This document shows positions 23,590 to 32,468 of a stretch of DNA of 44,388 bases, piece by piece. How positions within the stretch are numbered: the stretch's first letter is position 1; each line of letters starts with the position of its first letter. The translations under genes were made by a program, and so were the position numbers. The notes below the pieces were generated by a model, which made no database searches, was not told where the DNA came from, and was given only the letters and a program-made list of their open reading frames with translations. Source of the stretch: Desulfocucumis palustris. GTDB lineage: Bacteria; Bacillota; Desulfotomaculia; Desulfotomaculales; Desulfocucumaceae. The stretch spans positions 1 to 44,388 of the forward strand of contig NZ_BFAV01000159.1 of the NCBI RefSeq assembly GCF_002933875.1, in the 5' to 3' direction.

Positions 23590-23739
23590 ATGAATGAAAG
23601 CAATCACTGTATATTGGAGCTGAGTTTACCGTCTGATTTATTTGAAAAATTAAAAAGAATAAAGGATCAAACTGGGAAAAGTATTGATCAAATCATTATG
23701 GAAGTGGCGGAAAAATTTTTATTGGAAACGGAAAGTTGA
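23590..23739 (+). CDS. Small RHH-like protein (49 residues)
   Basis: ATG 23590 (CAGGA six bases upstream) opens MNESNHCILELSLPSDLFEKL..., ending EKFLLETES at TGA 23739. The pattern of one short strand (CILELSLP) followed by two helices (SDLFEKLKRIKDQTG and SIDQIIMEVAEKFLL) fits a ribbon-helix-helix DNA-binding protein that acts as a dimer. A good terminator follows. Two direct TTTACAT units upstream could be its own operator (inference). It has no partner toxin gene, so it is a stand-alone regulator or an orphan antitoxin. Confidence 0.75.
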   Translation: MNESNHCILELSLPSDLFEKLKRIKDQTGKSIDQIIMEVAEKFLLETES

Positions 23740-23767
23740 CTATTGTCTTAAGGTTATTGTTGTAAAG

Positions 23768-23794
23768 CCCGGGTAGCCCCGGGTTTTTATTTTT
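23768..23794 (+). terminator. Terminator after the small RHH gene
   Basis: CCCGGG, loop TAGC, CCCGGG is followed by TTTTTATTTTT. It lies 28 bases after the stop codon. The remaining 178 bases to the protease start are A/T-rich and show no gene. Confidence 0.9.
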
Positions 23795-23972
23795 ATGCCG
23801 ATATTCTTAATAATGCCTGAATAATTCTGCTAGTAATTTAATAAGAGGATTTTTTGCAGGCTATGTAGAAAATTACATGGCAATAAAAATCAAACATTAT
23901 AGAATTATTTGTGGAAATATGTTCCAGTTTTCCATCATTAATTGGTTGATTAATTTTCCAAGGAGCCAAAAC

Positions 23973-26678
23973 ATGTTTATTAAAAAATGCGCAATATTTT
24001 TATGTGTATCCATGGCTTTAACTTTCTTTCAGTGCGGGGACGCCGCTTTGGCGGCCACAGCCTCAAAGATGGACAGTTACCTTTCCTTTCAGCTGAAGAA
24101 TAAACTGGAACGGGCGTCCCAGAAAACCCCTTTTTCCATCTCTTCCGAAGGAACGGCGGAGGAGCAAAGCCTGTACATATATTTTTCCAAGGAACCCACG
24201 TCCCGGCAGCTGGAAGATTTGTCCTCAATGGGTATCAAGGTTTACCCGGACTCCTGGCTCTCCCCGCCGGGTTCCGGCGAAGGCTTTCTTTTAGCCTCCT
24301 CCCCGGTGGACAAACTGCCCCTTCTGGCCGGTAAAGACTACGTGGTCAGGCTTACCTCGGCGGAAAAGAAGCTAAAACCCTATAACGACCTGGCCGCCCA
24401 AAAAATAGGGGCCGATATTGTCCGCGAAAGTCTTAATTATGACGGCTCCGGGGTTAAGGTGGCTGTTCTTGATTCCGGGCTTGACCTGGGGCATAAGGAT
24501 ATCGCGGCTCCAATTCAGAAAAAGGATTATTCCAATTACCCCAAACTTGACAGTGGAATTGAAGATATGGTCAGCGGTCACGGCACCCATGTAACAGGAA
24601 GCGCCGTGGGCAGGGGGACCCTTTCCGGCGGCAGGTACAAGGGGATGGCTCCCGGCGCGGACCTCATATTTCTTAAAATAGGCGACGATGATACGGGAGA
24701 TGCCACCAGCGCGGCCATGGTGCACGCCATAAAGGATGCCCGGGACGTTTACGGAGCGGATATTATAAATATCAGCTACGGCGGCTGGAGCGATTATCAC
24801 GACGGGTCGGATGAAATATGCCGGGCCGTGGACTGGGCAACTGACCAGGGGGCGGCTGTTTTTACCGCCGCCGGCAATGACGGAGACGCGGAACGGCATT
24901 ATTCGGGCACCGTGCCCGCCAGGGGTTCATCCGGCTATATCAGGGTTGATGTGGATAATAAAGACGGATATGACTTTCTTATGTTTAACCTGGTTTGGTA
25001 TGACGGGCTGGGTGTCAGCAAGGACCTGGAGTTGGAATACTATGACAGCAAAAAGAAAAAATTATCATGGGTAGTGGCGGGTGAGCAGTCCGAAAGCCCC
25101 AGGGGCACGGAGAGCGAGTATTCCGGCTACCCTTATTTACTCCCTTACGGAAAAAGCACTTATTATCTCAAGGTTGTCAATAATTCCTCAAAGGATCAGT
25201 TTTTTCACATCTATGAAGGGACTTACGGCAATGTGACCTTTGCCGATCCCGACCCCGGTTACACCGTCGCCTCGCCTGCGGAGGCCGACGGGGCCATTGC
25301 CGTGGGCGCTTATGTAACCAGGCCGGACTGGGTAAATTACCGTGGCAAATCCTATCAGGCAGAACAGGCGGCTTTGGATCAAGTGGCCGGTTGGAGCAGC
25401 CGGGGACCCCGGGTTGACGGTACGAGAAAGCCTGATCTGGCAGCACCGGGGGTTGCTATAATTTCCTGCCGGGACGAAAACGCCATAGATTTAAACGGAG
25501 TGTATGACAGCCTGATTATTGATAATGATGGCGATGACCTGGACGGCTCCGGCCCTGCGGACTACATTGCGATGTATGGAACCAGCATGGCCTCCCCGGT
25601 GGCGGCCGGGGCTGCCGCACTGGTGCTTCAGGCAGTTCCGGAAGCCAGGGGGGATTCCGGGCTGCTGCGCTCCATCCTGGTTGATACGGCGGTGGATGCC
25701 GGCGAATCAGGGCCGGACAATATGTATGGTTACGGGCTGATTAACGTGGCGGCTGCCGTTGACAGGTATATATCTAACGGCTCTTTAAAGGTTATGTCCA
25801 CGACTCCTGATAATAAAGCCACCGGAGTTAAGCCGGACGGGGCTGTCACTGTTGAATTCAACAGGGAAGTGGCGTCCGGTGATAATTTTAACGCCATTAC
25901 CCTGGTAAATAACGGGGATAATTCCCCTGTGAGCATTACCGGCAGCATTGAAGGCAATATTCTGTCAATCAGCCACCCGGCACTGGCCGGGGGAGTTACT
26001 TACCGTCTTGATATACCCGCCGGGGCGGTAAAGAGCGCTGACGGTGAAATAATGGAGAGGGCTTATAGCATTACCTTCACCACCCTGGCGGTGAAACAAA
26101 AGGTTCCCAGGGTCAGTTCCGTGAAATTCAGCAAGGAAACGCTGATTATAAAGGGCTCTAATTTTGAAAAGACCGATGGATACTCCCGGGTTGTTTTTAT
26201 TAATACCGATACCGGTGAGGAGCTGAATGCCGGTGATTGCGGCAGTGTCACCGTAAAAAGCGGCAAGGAAATAAGGGTGGAGAATTTGCTGCTGGCCGGG
26301 GGCGAATATTCGGTGACTGTGATAAACCCGGGGGAAGTATATTCCAACGCGAATAAAACCTTTACAATTAAAGATACCCTTACTCCCCGGATATCCAGGG
26401 TTACCCCCAAAACCCGGGGTTCCGGGAGCGAATCCTTCAAAATGACTATTTACGGCTCCAATTTTCTAAGCGGCTGCCTGGTTGAGTATAAACCGTCCGG
26501 CGGGCCGGATTTTATCGCTCTGCCTGAGGATGTGACGGTACAAAGGCAGAGTGATAAAATTACCGTTGTGGATTTTCCCGGCTTGGAGGAAAAGGGCTAC
26601 TATGATATAAGAATCACCAATAACAGGGGCAGTTTGTCCGGCTCCTCCAATCTGGAAAAGGCCTTTAAAATTAAATAA
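23973..26678 (+). CDS. Secreted subtilisin-family (S8) serine protease with Ig/IPT-type tail
   Basis: Start ATG 23973 follows AAGGAG, giving 901 residues. A signal peptide (MFIKKCAIFLCVSMALTFFQ...) ends near ALA|ATA, and residues 30-135 look like an inhibitor-type propeptide. The S8 catalytic set is complete: D167 in VAVLDSGLD, H203 in SGHGTHVTG, N302 in AAGNDG and S538 in YGTSMASP. An extra domain of about 110 residues (315-425) sits between Asn and Ser, probably a beta-sandwich. After the catalytic domain come a Big_5/SbsA-like unit (TTPDNKATGVKPDGAVTVEF...) and two IPT/TIG-like units, near PRVSSVKFSKETLII and PRISRVTPKTRGSGSES. The next gene begins 51 bases later and is probably cotranscribed. 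Confidence 0.95.
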   Translation: MFIKKCAIFLCVSMALTFFQCGDAALAATASKMDSYLSFQLKNKLERASQKTPFSISSEGTAEEQSLYIYFSKEPTSRQLEDLSSMGIKVYPDSWLSPPGSGEGFLLASSPVDKLPLLAGKDYVVRLTSAEKKLKPYNDLAAQKIGADIVRESLNYDGSGVKVAVLDSGLDLGHKDIAAPIQKKDYSNYPKLDSGIEDMVSGHGTHVTGSAVGRGTLSGGRYKGMAPGADLIFLKIGDDDTGDATSAAMVHAIKDARDVYGADIINISYGGWSDYHDGSDEICRAVDWATDQGAAVFTAAGNDGDAERHYSGTVPARGSSGYIRVDVDNKDGYDFLMFNLVWYDGLGVSKDLELEYYDSKKKKLSWVVAGEQSESPRGTESEYSGYPYLLPYGKSTYYLKVVNNSSKDQFFHIYEGTYGNVTFADPDPGYTVASPAEADGAIAVGAYVTRPDWVNYRGKSYQAEQAALDQVAGWSSRGPRVDGTRKPDLAAPGVAIISCRDENAIDLNGVYDSLIIDNDGDDLDGSGPADYIAMYGTSMASPVAAGAAALVLQAVPEARGDSGLLRSILVDTAVDAGESGPDNMYGYGLINVAAAVDRYISNGSLKVMSTTPDNKATGVKPDGAVTVEFNREVASGDNFNAITLVNNGDNSPVSITGSIEGNILSISHPALAGGVTYRLDIPAGAVKSADGEIMERAYSITFTTLAVKQKVPRVSSVKFSKETLIIKGSNFEKTDGYSRVVFINTDTGEELNAGDCGSVTVKSGKEIRVENLLLAGGEYSVTVINPGEVYSNANKTFTIKDTLTPRISRVTPKTRGSGSESFKMTIYGSNFLSGCLVEYKPSGGPDFIALPEDVTVQRQSDKITVVDFPGLEEKGYYDIRITNNRGSLSGSSNLEKAFKIK

Positions 26679-26729
26679 GCTGGTTTTCGGGTGCCGCCTC
26701 TACAGTCAGGAAAAAAGGAGAATATTCAG

Positions 26730-28886
26730 GTGAAAAACAATAGCAAATTGGTCAGCTTTACAATTACCTTTTTCGTGCTGGCGGCCCTGGTTCTTTTTTG
26801 GCACGCCCCCGGCGCATACGCGGAAGAAGCGGAGATATATGTGGACGATGAAGTGGTGGTGTCCGATAACGCTCCTTCATATAATTTCGGGCGAGTATTC
26901 ATTGTTGAAGATGATGAGTCGTCCGATGCTTTTAAGGAAACACCGGTCCATATAACTTTCACCCTGGTGGACGGGGTGGAGTTTCCGGATGATGCGGATT
27001 TCAGCGGCATGCTTGATAAGTCCAGCACCGTCAAGCTGGACCGGGTAATCAGCAGCAGTAAAATAAGTGTGACCTTTTCCGTATACGGAAGCTCCAATGT
27101 TAAGGATAAAGCCGTTTTTGATTTTGGGGAACTGGAAATCCAATCCTCCTTTGAAGGTGACGTGGAGGTGGAGATAGAGTCTCTGGACAGTTTGATCCCT
27201 TCGGACACCGTGCTGCTCGGAGAGGTGCTGCCCGAAGAAATTGACGTTTCCGAGGTTAGCACCAGCACGCTGGTGGTGGGAGACGTGGATGTGGCCACCG
27301 GGATAGTGCGCATAACAGAAACAGTGGCCGGCAGTCTTAATGGGGGGGTAATAAACGTCACCCTGCCGGAAGGCATAAAATTCAGTTCTAAAAAACCCTT
27401 TAGCGGCGGCGGCACTTTAGCCAACCTGGTCGGCCAGGACAGGATAGACCCGAAGGACGGTTCGACAAACTGGGAATTAAACGGGAACAGGGATAAACTC
27501 AAACTTTACCTGGCCAATAAGGTTACAAACAAAAGGGGTTTTCTGGATTTAACCTTTAATGTTAATGTGGATTTTGAAGCCGAGCCCGGTGATGTTTTCA
27601 TCGATCTGGAGGGGGATGAAACCAACAATATCCCGCTTAACACATTATATGTGGCCAAACTTAAAGACGTCGGGGTGACCGTCAATGTCGCCGGGATAAA
27701 AACTATTACCGCCGGCACCTGGGATGAGGAACTGGGCGAGATAAACATAGTATCTTCCTCTCCGGGAAGTTTAATCGGCAACAGATATATAGTTGCAGAG
27801 CTGGATAACGCCAGGTTTGTGGGGGAGCCTTCCCGGGTGAGGGGGCTGACCCTTACTGAAAACACCGGGAATAAACTGGTGTGGAAATTGGAGGATACTC
27901 CAAGGGGCGAGTATGCCCTGAACAATATCCGCATTTGCACCGCCGCCGACACCATTGGTGAGGTTACCATAAATTTTACCGGCACTGCGGGGCTGGACGA
28001 GATTGTTACGGTGGCCAACGTTATGCCCCCGGTTGTTGTTAATGTGGAGGGCTTTACCGGGTTAAAGGCGGGTGTCCAGTCCCAGCCCTTTACCCCGGTT
28101 TTAGTAAGGGAGAGCGGGGCGGGGGCGATAATGGCGGATTCCGCCGACATGGAGCTGTCCCTGCGATGCCCCGACGGTGTTAAATTTGCCGCCCGGCCGA
28201 TGGCCGCGGTGGTTGAGGGTGATATTGTCCTTGACAACAACGGCTATGTATATTTGAGGGACAGGGGCAATGACGGCACTTTTGAGGAGGCCTATTTAAA
28301 AATTGAAAAAGCCGGTACCGTTCCCTCCGCCATAAGGTTTGCCAATATTATGCTGGATGTTTACAGCGACTGCCCGGACGGGCCCATTGAATTATCGGTG
28401 GGGGGATCTTCCCTGGTGGAGGAAGAGACTGCGGAGGTTTTTGGGGATGATGTCGCCGCCAGGGCTGTTGTCGGTCAAATATTTACCACGGTTCCCCTTA
28501 ATAAAAGCAACGGCATATTCTGGGTGGGCAAGAGTTATTACAATCAAAACGAAAGCCTGGCAATGGCGGGGGTGGCTCCCTATATCAAGGACGGCAGGGT
28601 CTACCTGCCCCTGCGGAATGTCGCCTATCTTTACGGTCTTACCGAAAGGGACATTACCTGGGATCAGGCCACCCAGACAGTGAACCTCACCGGCGGCGGC
28701 TATTCGGTGGTTATGAATATCGGTAAAAACGAGTACAAGCTAAACGGCGCGGATATGCGGATGGAGGTGCCCCCGGAGATATATAACGGCCATACCATGG
28801 TACCGGCCAGGTATCTGGTGGAGGCTTTAGGGGGGAAAATAACCTGGAACGACCAGTTAAAAGCCATTTATATTCAGTTTAAATAA
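26730..28886 (+). CDS. Secreted protein with C-terminal copper-amine-oxidase-N-like domain
   Basis: GTG 26730 follows AAAGGAG (nine bases), giving 718 residues. The signal peptide (MKNNSKLVSFTITFFVLAAL...) is cut near AYA|EEA. Residues 30-600 form repeated beta-rich units with conserved stretches such as INVTLPEGIKFSSKKPFSGG and VVNVEGFTGLKAGVQSQPF. The last 100 residues fit the copper amine oxidase N-terminal-like family (PF07833): VAPYIKDGRVYLPLRNVAYL, WDQATQTVNL and MVPARYLVEALGG. That domain is common in exported Firmicute proteins and is thought to bind cell-wall material or form a structural module. It probably shares a transcript with the S8 protease, so it may be a substrate or partner. 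Confidence 0.88.
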   Translation: MKNNSKLVSFTITFFVLAALVLFWHAPGAYAEEAEIYVDDEVVVSDNAPSYNFGRVFIVEDDESSDAFKETPVHITFTLVDGVEFPDDADFSGMLDKSSTVKLDRVISSSKISVTFSVYGSSNVKDKAVFDFGELEIQSSFEGDVEVEIESLDSLIPSDTVLLGEVLPEEIDVSEVSTSTLVVGDVDVATGIVRITETVAGSLNGGVINVTLPEGIKFSSKKPFSGGGTLANLVGQDRIDPKDGSTNWELNGNRDKLKLYLANKVTNKRGFLDLTFNVNVDFEAEPGDVFIDLEGDETNNIPLNTLYVAKLKDVGVTVNVAGIKTITAGTWDEELGEINIVSSSPGSLIGNRYIVAELDNARFVGEPSRVRGLTLTENTGNKLVWKLEDTPRGEYALNNIRICTAADTIGEVTINFTGTAGLDEIVTVANVMPPVVVNVEGFTGLKAGVQSQPFTPVLVRESGAGAIMADSADMELSLRCPDGVKFAARPMAAVVEGDIVLDNNGYVYLRDRGNDGTFEEAYLKIEKAGTVPSAIRFANIMLDVYSDCPDGPIELSVGGSSLVEEETAEVFGDDVAARAVVGQIFTTVPLNKSNGIFWVGKSYYNQNESLAMAGVAPYIKDGRVYLPLRNVAYLYGLTERDITWDQATQTVNLTGGGYSVVMNIGKNEYKLNGADMRMEVPPEIYNGHTMVPARYLVEALGGKITWNDQLKAIYIQFK

Positions 28887-29030
28887 ACAGCCCCCAAGAC
28901 TCCGTCCTCGAAGGCCCTGCCTGAGGAAACTGATTTCACACTGGTTATTCCCCGGAATGCCGTAACCGACGCGGCCACCAAAAAGCTTTCCCTGGAAGGC
29001 GATGAGGAAATAATTTTCTTTGTTGAATAG
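28887..29030 (+). pseudogene. In-frame remnant of a Big_5-like C-terminus after the preceding stop codon
   Basis: The frame of the preceding gene stays open for 47 codons after its TAA (28884-28886), ending with TAG at 29028-29030. The residues (ETDFTLVIPRNAVTDAATKK...EEIIFFVE) match the last strands of a Big_5/SbsA-type Ig unit (compare IPAGAVKSADGE in the protease). There is no start codon of its own. It is probably a 3' remnant of another surface-protein gene; readthrough extension is a less likely alternative. Confidence 0.55.
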
Positions 29031-29064
29031 TTCACGTTGGAATATATATATATTGGGCTTAAAT

Positions 29065-29104
29065 GCGGCTTTCCCGGCAATATGGGGGGAGCCGCCTTTT
29101 TTTT
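29065..29104 (+). terminator. Terminator of the protease / Cu-amine-oxidase-N gene pair
   Basis: GCGGCT pairs with AGCCGC, with inner CCC/GGG pairing, and eight T follow. It lies 35 bases after the remnant ending at 29030. Confidence 0.9.
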
Positions 29105-29119
29105 CGCCGCTTGTTTTGT

Positions 29120-29162
29120 TTGATTTTAATCCCTGCCATAAATATAATTTACATAGTGTAAA
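29120..29162 (+). promoter_or_regulatory. Promoter and overlapping operator of the DUF362 gene
   Basis: TTGATT (29120-29125), 17 bases, then perfect TATAAT (29143-29148). The palindrome TTTACA-TAG-TGTAAA (29148-29162) overlaps the end of the -10 and the expected transcription start. That placement suits a repressor site. The start codon lies at 29188. Confidence 0.75.
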
Positions 29163-29187
29163 ATTAACTCGATTAAAGGAGAACATT

Positions 29188-30264
29188 ATGAGCCGTTCCA
29201 AGGTGGCCGTATTGAAAACCTCCCCCTCCTCCGTGCTGGAGGATTACGGGAAATTGATGCGGCTGGCCGACTATAAAAAACATCTGTCCCCGGACAGTGA
29301 CACGGTGATTAAGCTGAACCTGTCCTGGACAAAATATTTTCCCGCCTGCTCCTCCCAGCCCTGGCAGCTGGAGGGGGTGGTGAAAACCCTGCTGGAGGAC
29401 GGCTGCCGTAAGGAAAGCCTCTGGCCGGTGGAAAATAAAACCGTGGTGACCAACCCGGTGAAGGGTGCCGTTAACAATAAATGGATGCCGGTATTGAACA
29501 GGTACGGGCTTGGCTTTACCCCCCTGCCGGATGTGGAGTGGGTGGTGTTTAAACCTAAAGCGAAGCTTTTGATGCTGGATAAAATTTTCCCCGAGGGCAT
29601 TGAGGTGCCCAAAATGTTCCTGGGAAAAAACGTGCTTCACCTTCCCACGGTGAAGACCCACGGCCACAGCACCACCACCGGGGCCATTAAAAATTCCTTC
29701 GGCGGGCTGTTAAAGGAGGTCAGGCACTACTGCCACAAGTACATGCACGAGGTGCTGGTGGACCTGATGCTGCTGCAGCGGGAAATACACGAAGGCATAT
29801 TCGCGGTTATGGACGGAACCGTGGCCGGGGACGGGGCGGGCCCCAGGACCATGATACCTTACGTTAAGGATTACATACTGGCCAGCGGCGATTCCGTGGC
29901 CATAGACGCGGTGGCGGCTAAAATGATGGGCATGGACCCCATGTCCATACCTTACCTGCGGATGTGCCACGACAGGAAACTGGGCTGCGCCAATCCCGGG
30001 GAAATAGAGATTGTTGGCGAGGATATCAGCAATGTTAATTTCGGCTTTGAGGCCAAAAAAAGCTTTGTTATCTGGGGTGACCAGATGATCCGGAAGGGGT
30101 TTCTGCGGCCCTTTGAAAAAATATTGCTGCACAGCCCGCTGATGGTATGGGCGCCCTTTGCCTCAAATGTATATCACGACTTTTTCTGGTATCCCACGGT
30201 GGGCGGAAACAGGATAAAAGCCTTCGCCCGGACCGGTTGGGGGAAGTTATTTGAGAAGTATTGA
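29188..30264 (+). CDS. DUF362 domain protein
   Basis: ATG 29188 follows AAAGGAG, giving 358 residues. The protein has the DUF362 pattern: IKLNLSWTKYFPACSSQPW, NVLHLPTVKTHGHSTTTGAI, KNSFGGLLKEVRHYCHK, MDGTVAGDGAGPRTM and DSVAIDAVAAKMMGMDP. It lacks the C-terminal ferredoxin CxxC cluster seen in some members. The biochemical role of this family is not settled. It is followed after 13 bases by a small transporter gene and then a GT39 enzyme, which suggests involvement in lipid-linked sugar metabolism (inference). Confidence 0.9.
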   Translation: MSRSKVAVLKTSPSSVLEDYGKLMRLADYKKHLSPDSDTVIKLNLSWTKYFPACSSQPWQLEGVVKTLLEDGCRKESLWPVENKTVVTNPVKGAVNNKWMPVLNRYGLGFTPLPDVEWVVFKPKAKLLMLDKIFPEGIEVPKMFLGKNVLHLPTVKTHGHSTTTGAIKNSFGGLLKEVRHYCHKYMHEVLVDLMLLQREIHEGIFAVMDGTVAGDGAGPRTMIPYVKDYILASGDSVAIDAVAAKMMGMDPMSIPYLRMCHDRKLGCANPGEIEIVGEDISNVNFGFEAKKSFVIWGDQMIRKGFLRPFEKILLHSPLMVWAPFASNVYHDFFWYPTVGGNRIKAFARTGWGKLFEKY

Positions 30265-30277
30265 CGCGGGGCCGGGT

Positions 30278-30646
30278 ATGAAAATATATTTTGTTTTGGC
30301 GCTGGCCATTTTATTGAATGCCGGGGCCAACATACTGATAAAAATAGCCATGCAAAAAAGTCCAATTCTTATAGAACAGGGCACAGTGTTCAGCAGCCTG
30401 CTTCAAGCTGTTAAAAATCCCTGGCTGCTGCTGGGGGTGTCCTGTTTCGGTCTGGCCCTGGTGGCCTATAGCGCCGTGCTGAGCAAAATAAATTTGAGCA
30501 TAGCATATCCCGTTATGACCGGGGCGGGGTTTTTAATTGTCTTTATTGTATCTGCCCTGTACCTGAAGGAGCAGTTGACACACCAGCACATTATGGGCGC
30601 TTTGCTGATACTGGCGGGGGTCTGGCTGCTGGCAGGCAGAAATTAA
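30278..30646 (+). CDS. SMR/EamA-like small membrane transporter
   Basis: The 122-residue protein has four hydrophobic segments (residues about 2-18, 46-66, 72-95, 100-118). The pattern resembles ArnE/SMR-type transporters, for example NAGANILIKIAMQK and INLSIAYPVMTGAGFLIVFI. Start is ATG 30278; the preceding bases GCCGGGT give only a weak ribosome binding site. It lies between the DUF362 and GT39-type genes, so transport or flipping of a lipid-linked sugar is more likely than drug efflux (inference). Confidence 0.87.
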   Translation: MKIYFVLALAILLNAGANILIKIAMQKSPILIEQGTVFSSLLQAVKNPWLLLGVSCFGLALVAYSAVLSKINLSIAYPVMTGAGFLIVFIVSALYLKEQLTHQHIMGALLILAGVWLLAGRN

Positions 30647-30667
30647 ATCTAACGGGAGTTTGCCGAT

Positions 30668-32287
30668 ATGTTTAATTTTTCGGGATATGGTCCGGAAGCC
30701 CGGGGCGGAAACAGGCTGGTCAGCGGGCGTATGGGCCCGGCGGAGCTGGCAATGGCCGCGGCCTTGACTGTTGTTGCCGCCATTGTCTGGTACCTTTATT
30801 ATGATAAATATTTTATCGGGCTAACTTTGAACGATGCCATGGACTACGCCGGCATAGCCCGTAACGTGGCCGAGGGGGAGGGCTTTATATCGCAGTACCT
30901 GACCCCCTTGAGCATGGCGCACCAGGGGGTCCCCCAGCCGGATATGTGGCGGGCCCCCCTCTGGCCCCTGGCCCTGGCCCTCTTTCAAAAAGTATTCGGT
31001 TTCATTGACGAGGCCTCGGCGCTGGGAACGGGGTTTTTCTACGTTTTAACCGTTCCGGTGATGTTTTTGCTGGCCAGGCTGCTGTTCAACAACGCTGTGG
31101 CCGTGGCTTCGGTGCTTTTATACATATTTAGCCCGCAGATGCTGAATTACGGCATTTCCGGCATGACGGAATCCATGTCCGTTTTTTTCATGGCGCTGGT
31201 CTTCCTGGCCCTTTTATCCCCATCCACGGTTAACCGCCCCGGGGACTTGCTGCTGGGCGTTATTATCGGTCTTTTTTACCTGACCCGTTACAATGCCTTG
31301 CTGTTTCTTCCCTTTATCGCCGTTTACCGGGCCTATCAGTGGCCTAAAAGGGGGTTTGGCCCGGCTCTCCGGGTGGCGCTGGGTTTTTTGCTGGCGGTGT
31401 TTCCCTGGTTTATAAGAAATACCCTTTTGTTCGGCAACCCGCTGTTTTCCCTGCAAAAATACGAATTTATGATGTTCACCGAATCCTATCCCGATTACGT
31501 GATGTATGTTTTGCCGCACAAGGCGGACGCGGCGGGCTTTTTACTGAACAATACCGGGGAAATAATTGACAAGGTGGCCGGCAGCTGGAATGAATTTCTA
31601 ACAATGTCCCTGACAGCGGATTTCTGGGGGGTGACTCCGGTTATCCTGCTGCTGTTTCTGTTGCCGGTATTCCTGGCGGACAGAAGGGCGGCGGCCTTTA
31701 AGGCCCTGGTGGCGGTAAATTTTATTGTTCAGCTGGCGGCGCTGCTGGTTATACATTTTATACCCCGGCTGTTTTTAATATTTACCCCACTGGTAATTAT
31801 CGCCGGGGTGGGTTCACTTATGACCCTGTTAAATTACCTGGCGGGACTTTCAAAAAACATCCCCCGGCGAAAGGGGGTTAAACTGATAGCCGGCTCGGGG
31901 ATCATTATAATCACAGGCGCGTTCGCCCTGTGGAATTATTTTGGCAATCAGCCCGGGGCGCAGGAGAGGACCAGGTTCCCCCAGGCCATTTTTGATATTT
32001 CCAGGACAACCTCCGGGGGGGATCTGGTTATCACCAACGAGGGTCACATGGTGAGCTGGTACGGGAACCGCTACGCGGTGAAAATACCCTACTCCATTGA
32101 TATGATTCCGGAGATGGAAAAAATAAGCTCCGCCAGGGCGCTGTTTATATCGAACAGGATTTTCTGGCACATGCCGGAGGTAAAAAACGAATGGAAAAAC
32201 ATATTGTACAACCGGCCTGAAAGATTCTACGGTTTCAGGCTGTACAAAGTATTTTCCGATGGCGGGGTGTTATATCTAAAGGAGTAG
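30668..32287 (+). CDS. GT39-type polyprenyl-phosphate-sugar glycosyltransferase
   Basis: The 539-residue protein has about ten membrane segments and the first extracellular loop with the acidic motif LNDAMDYAGIARNVAEGEGF, followed by WRAPLWPLALALF. This fits the dolichyl-phosphate-mannose / ArnT-like family (PF13231 or PMT type), which transfers sugars from a polyprenyl phosphate on the outer face of the membrane. ATG 30668 lies 21 bases after the transporter stop, with GGGAGTTT upstream. The extracytoplasmic C-terminal part (after residue 410) is soluble. It may use the product of the prenyltransferase at 33176-34024, but the acceptor is unknown. Confidence 0.88.
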   Translation: MFNFSGYGPEARGGNRLVSGRMGPAELAMAAALTVVAAIVWYLYYDKYFIGLTLNDAMDYAGIARNVAEGEGFISQYLTPLSMAHQGVPQPDMWRAPLWPLALALFQKVFGFIDEASALGTGFFYVLTVPVMFLLARLLFNNAVAVASVLLYIFSPQMLNYGISGMTESMSVFFMALVFLALLSPSTVNRPGDLLLGVIIGLFYLTRYNALLFLPFIAVYRAYQWPKRGFGPALRVALGFLLAVFPWFIRNTLLFGNPLFSLQKYEFMMFTESYPDYVMYVLPHKADAAGFLLNNTGEIIDKVAGSWNEFLTMSLTADFWGVTPVILLLFLLPVFLADRRAAAFKALVAVNFIVQLAALLVIHFIPRLFLIFTPLVIIAGVGSLMTLLNYLAGLSKNIPRRKGVKLIAGSGIIIITGAFALWNYFGNQPGAQERTRFPQAIFDISRTTSGGDLVITNEGHMVSWYGNRYAVKIPYSIDMIPEMEKISSARALFISNRIFWHMPEVKNEWKNILYNRPERFYGFRLYKVFSDGGVLYLKE

Positions 32288-32353
32288 CAATACCGGTTTC
32301 GTCATTATTCTTTGTATTTTAAGATTGTTTTAAGGTAATATTGGTAAGGTATC

Positions 32354-32443
32354 TAGTGAACTACCCCTCCCATCCCCACCCTTCGCTCTCGCTCCGCGGG
32401 TAAGGAAGGCTCAGGATGGGGACTTCCCGGCGGGAAAGTTAAA
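32354..32443 (+). repeat. Family 3 intergenic repeat, copy 1
   Basis: A 90-base element begins TAGTGAACTACCCC, contains CTTCGCTCTCGCT and TAAGGAAGGC, and ends GGGGACTTCCCGGCGG...AAAGTTAAA. An inverted copy lies at 39881-39964, with over 75% of bases matching by eye. It has no coding potential. Confidence 0.85.
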
Positions 32444-32468
32444 TTTGTTATGAAAGGAAGTTTTTTAA

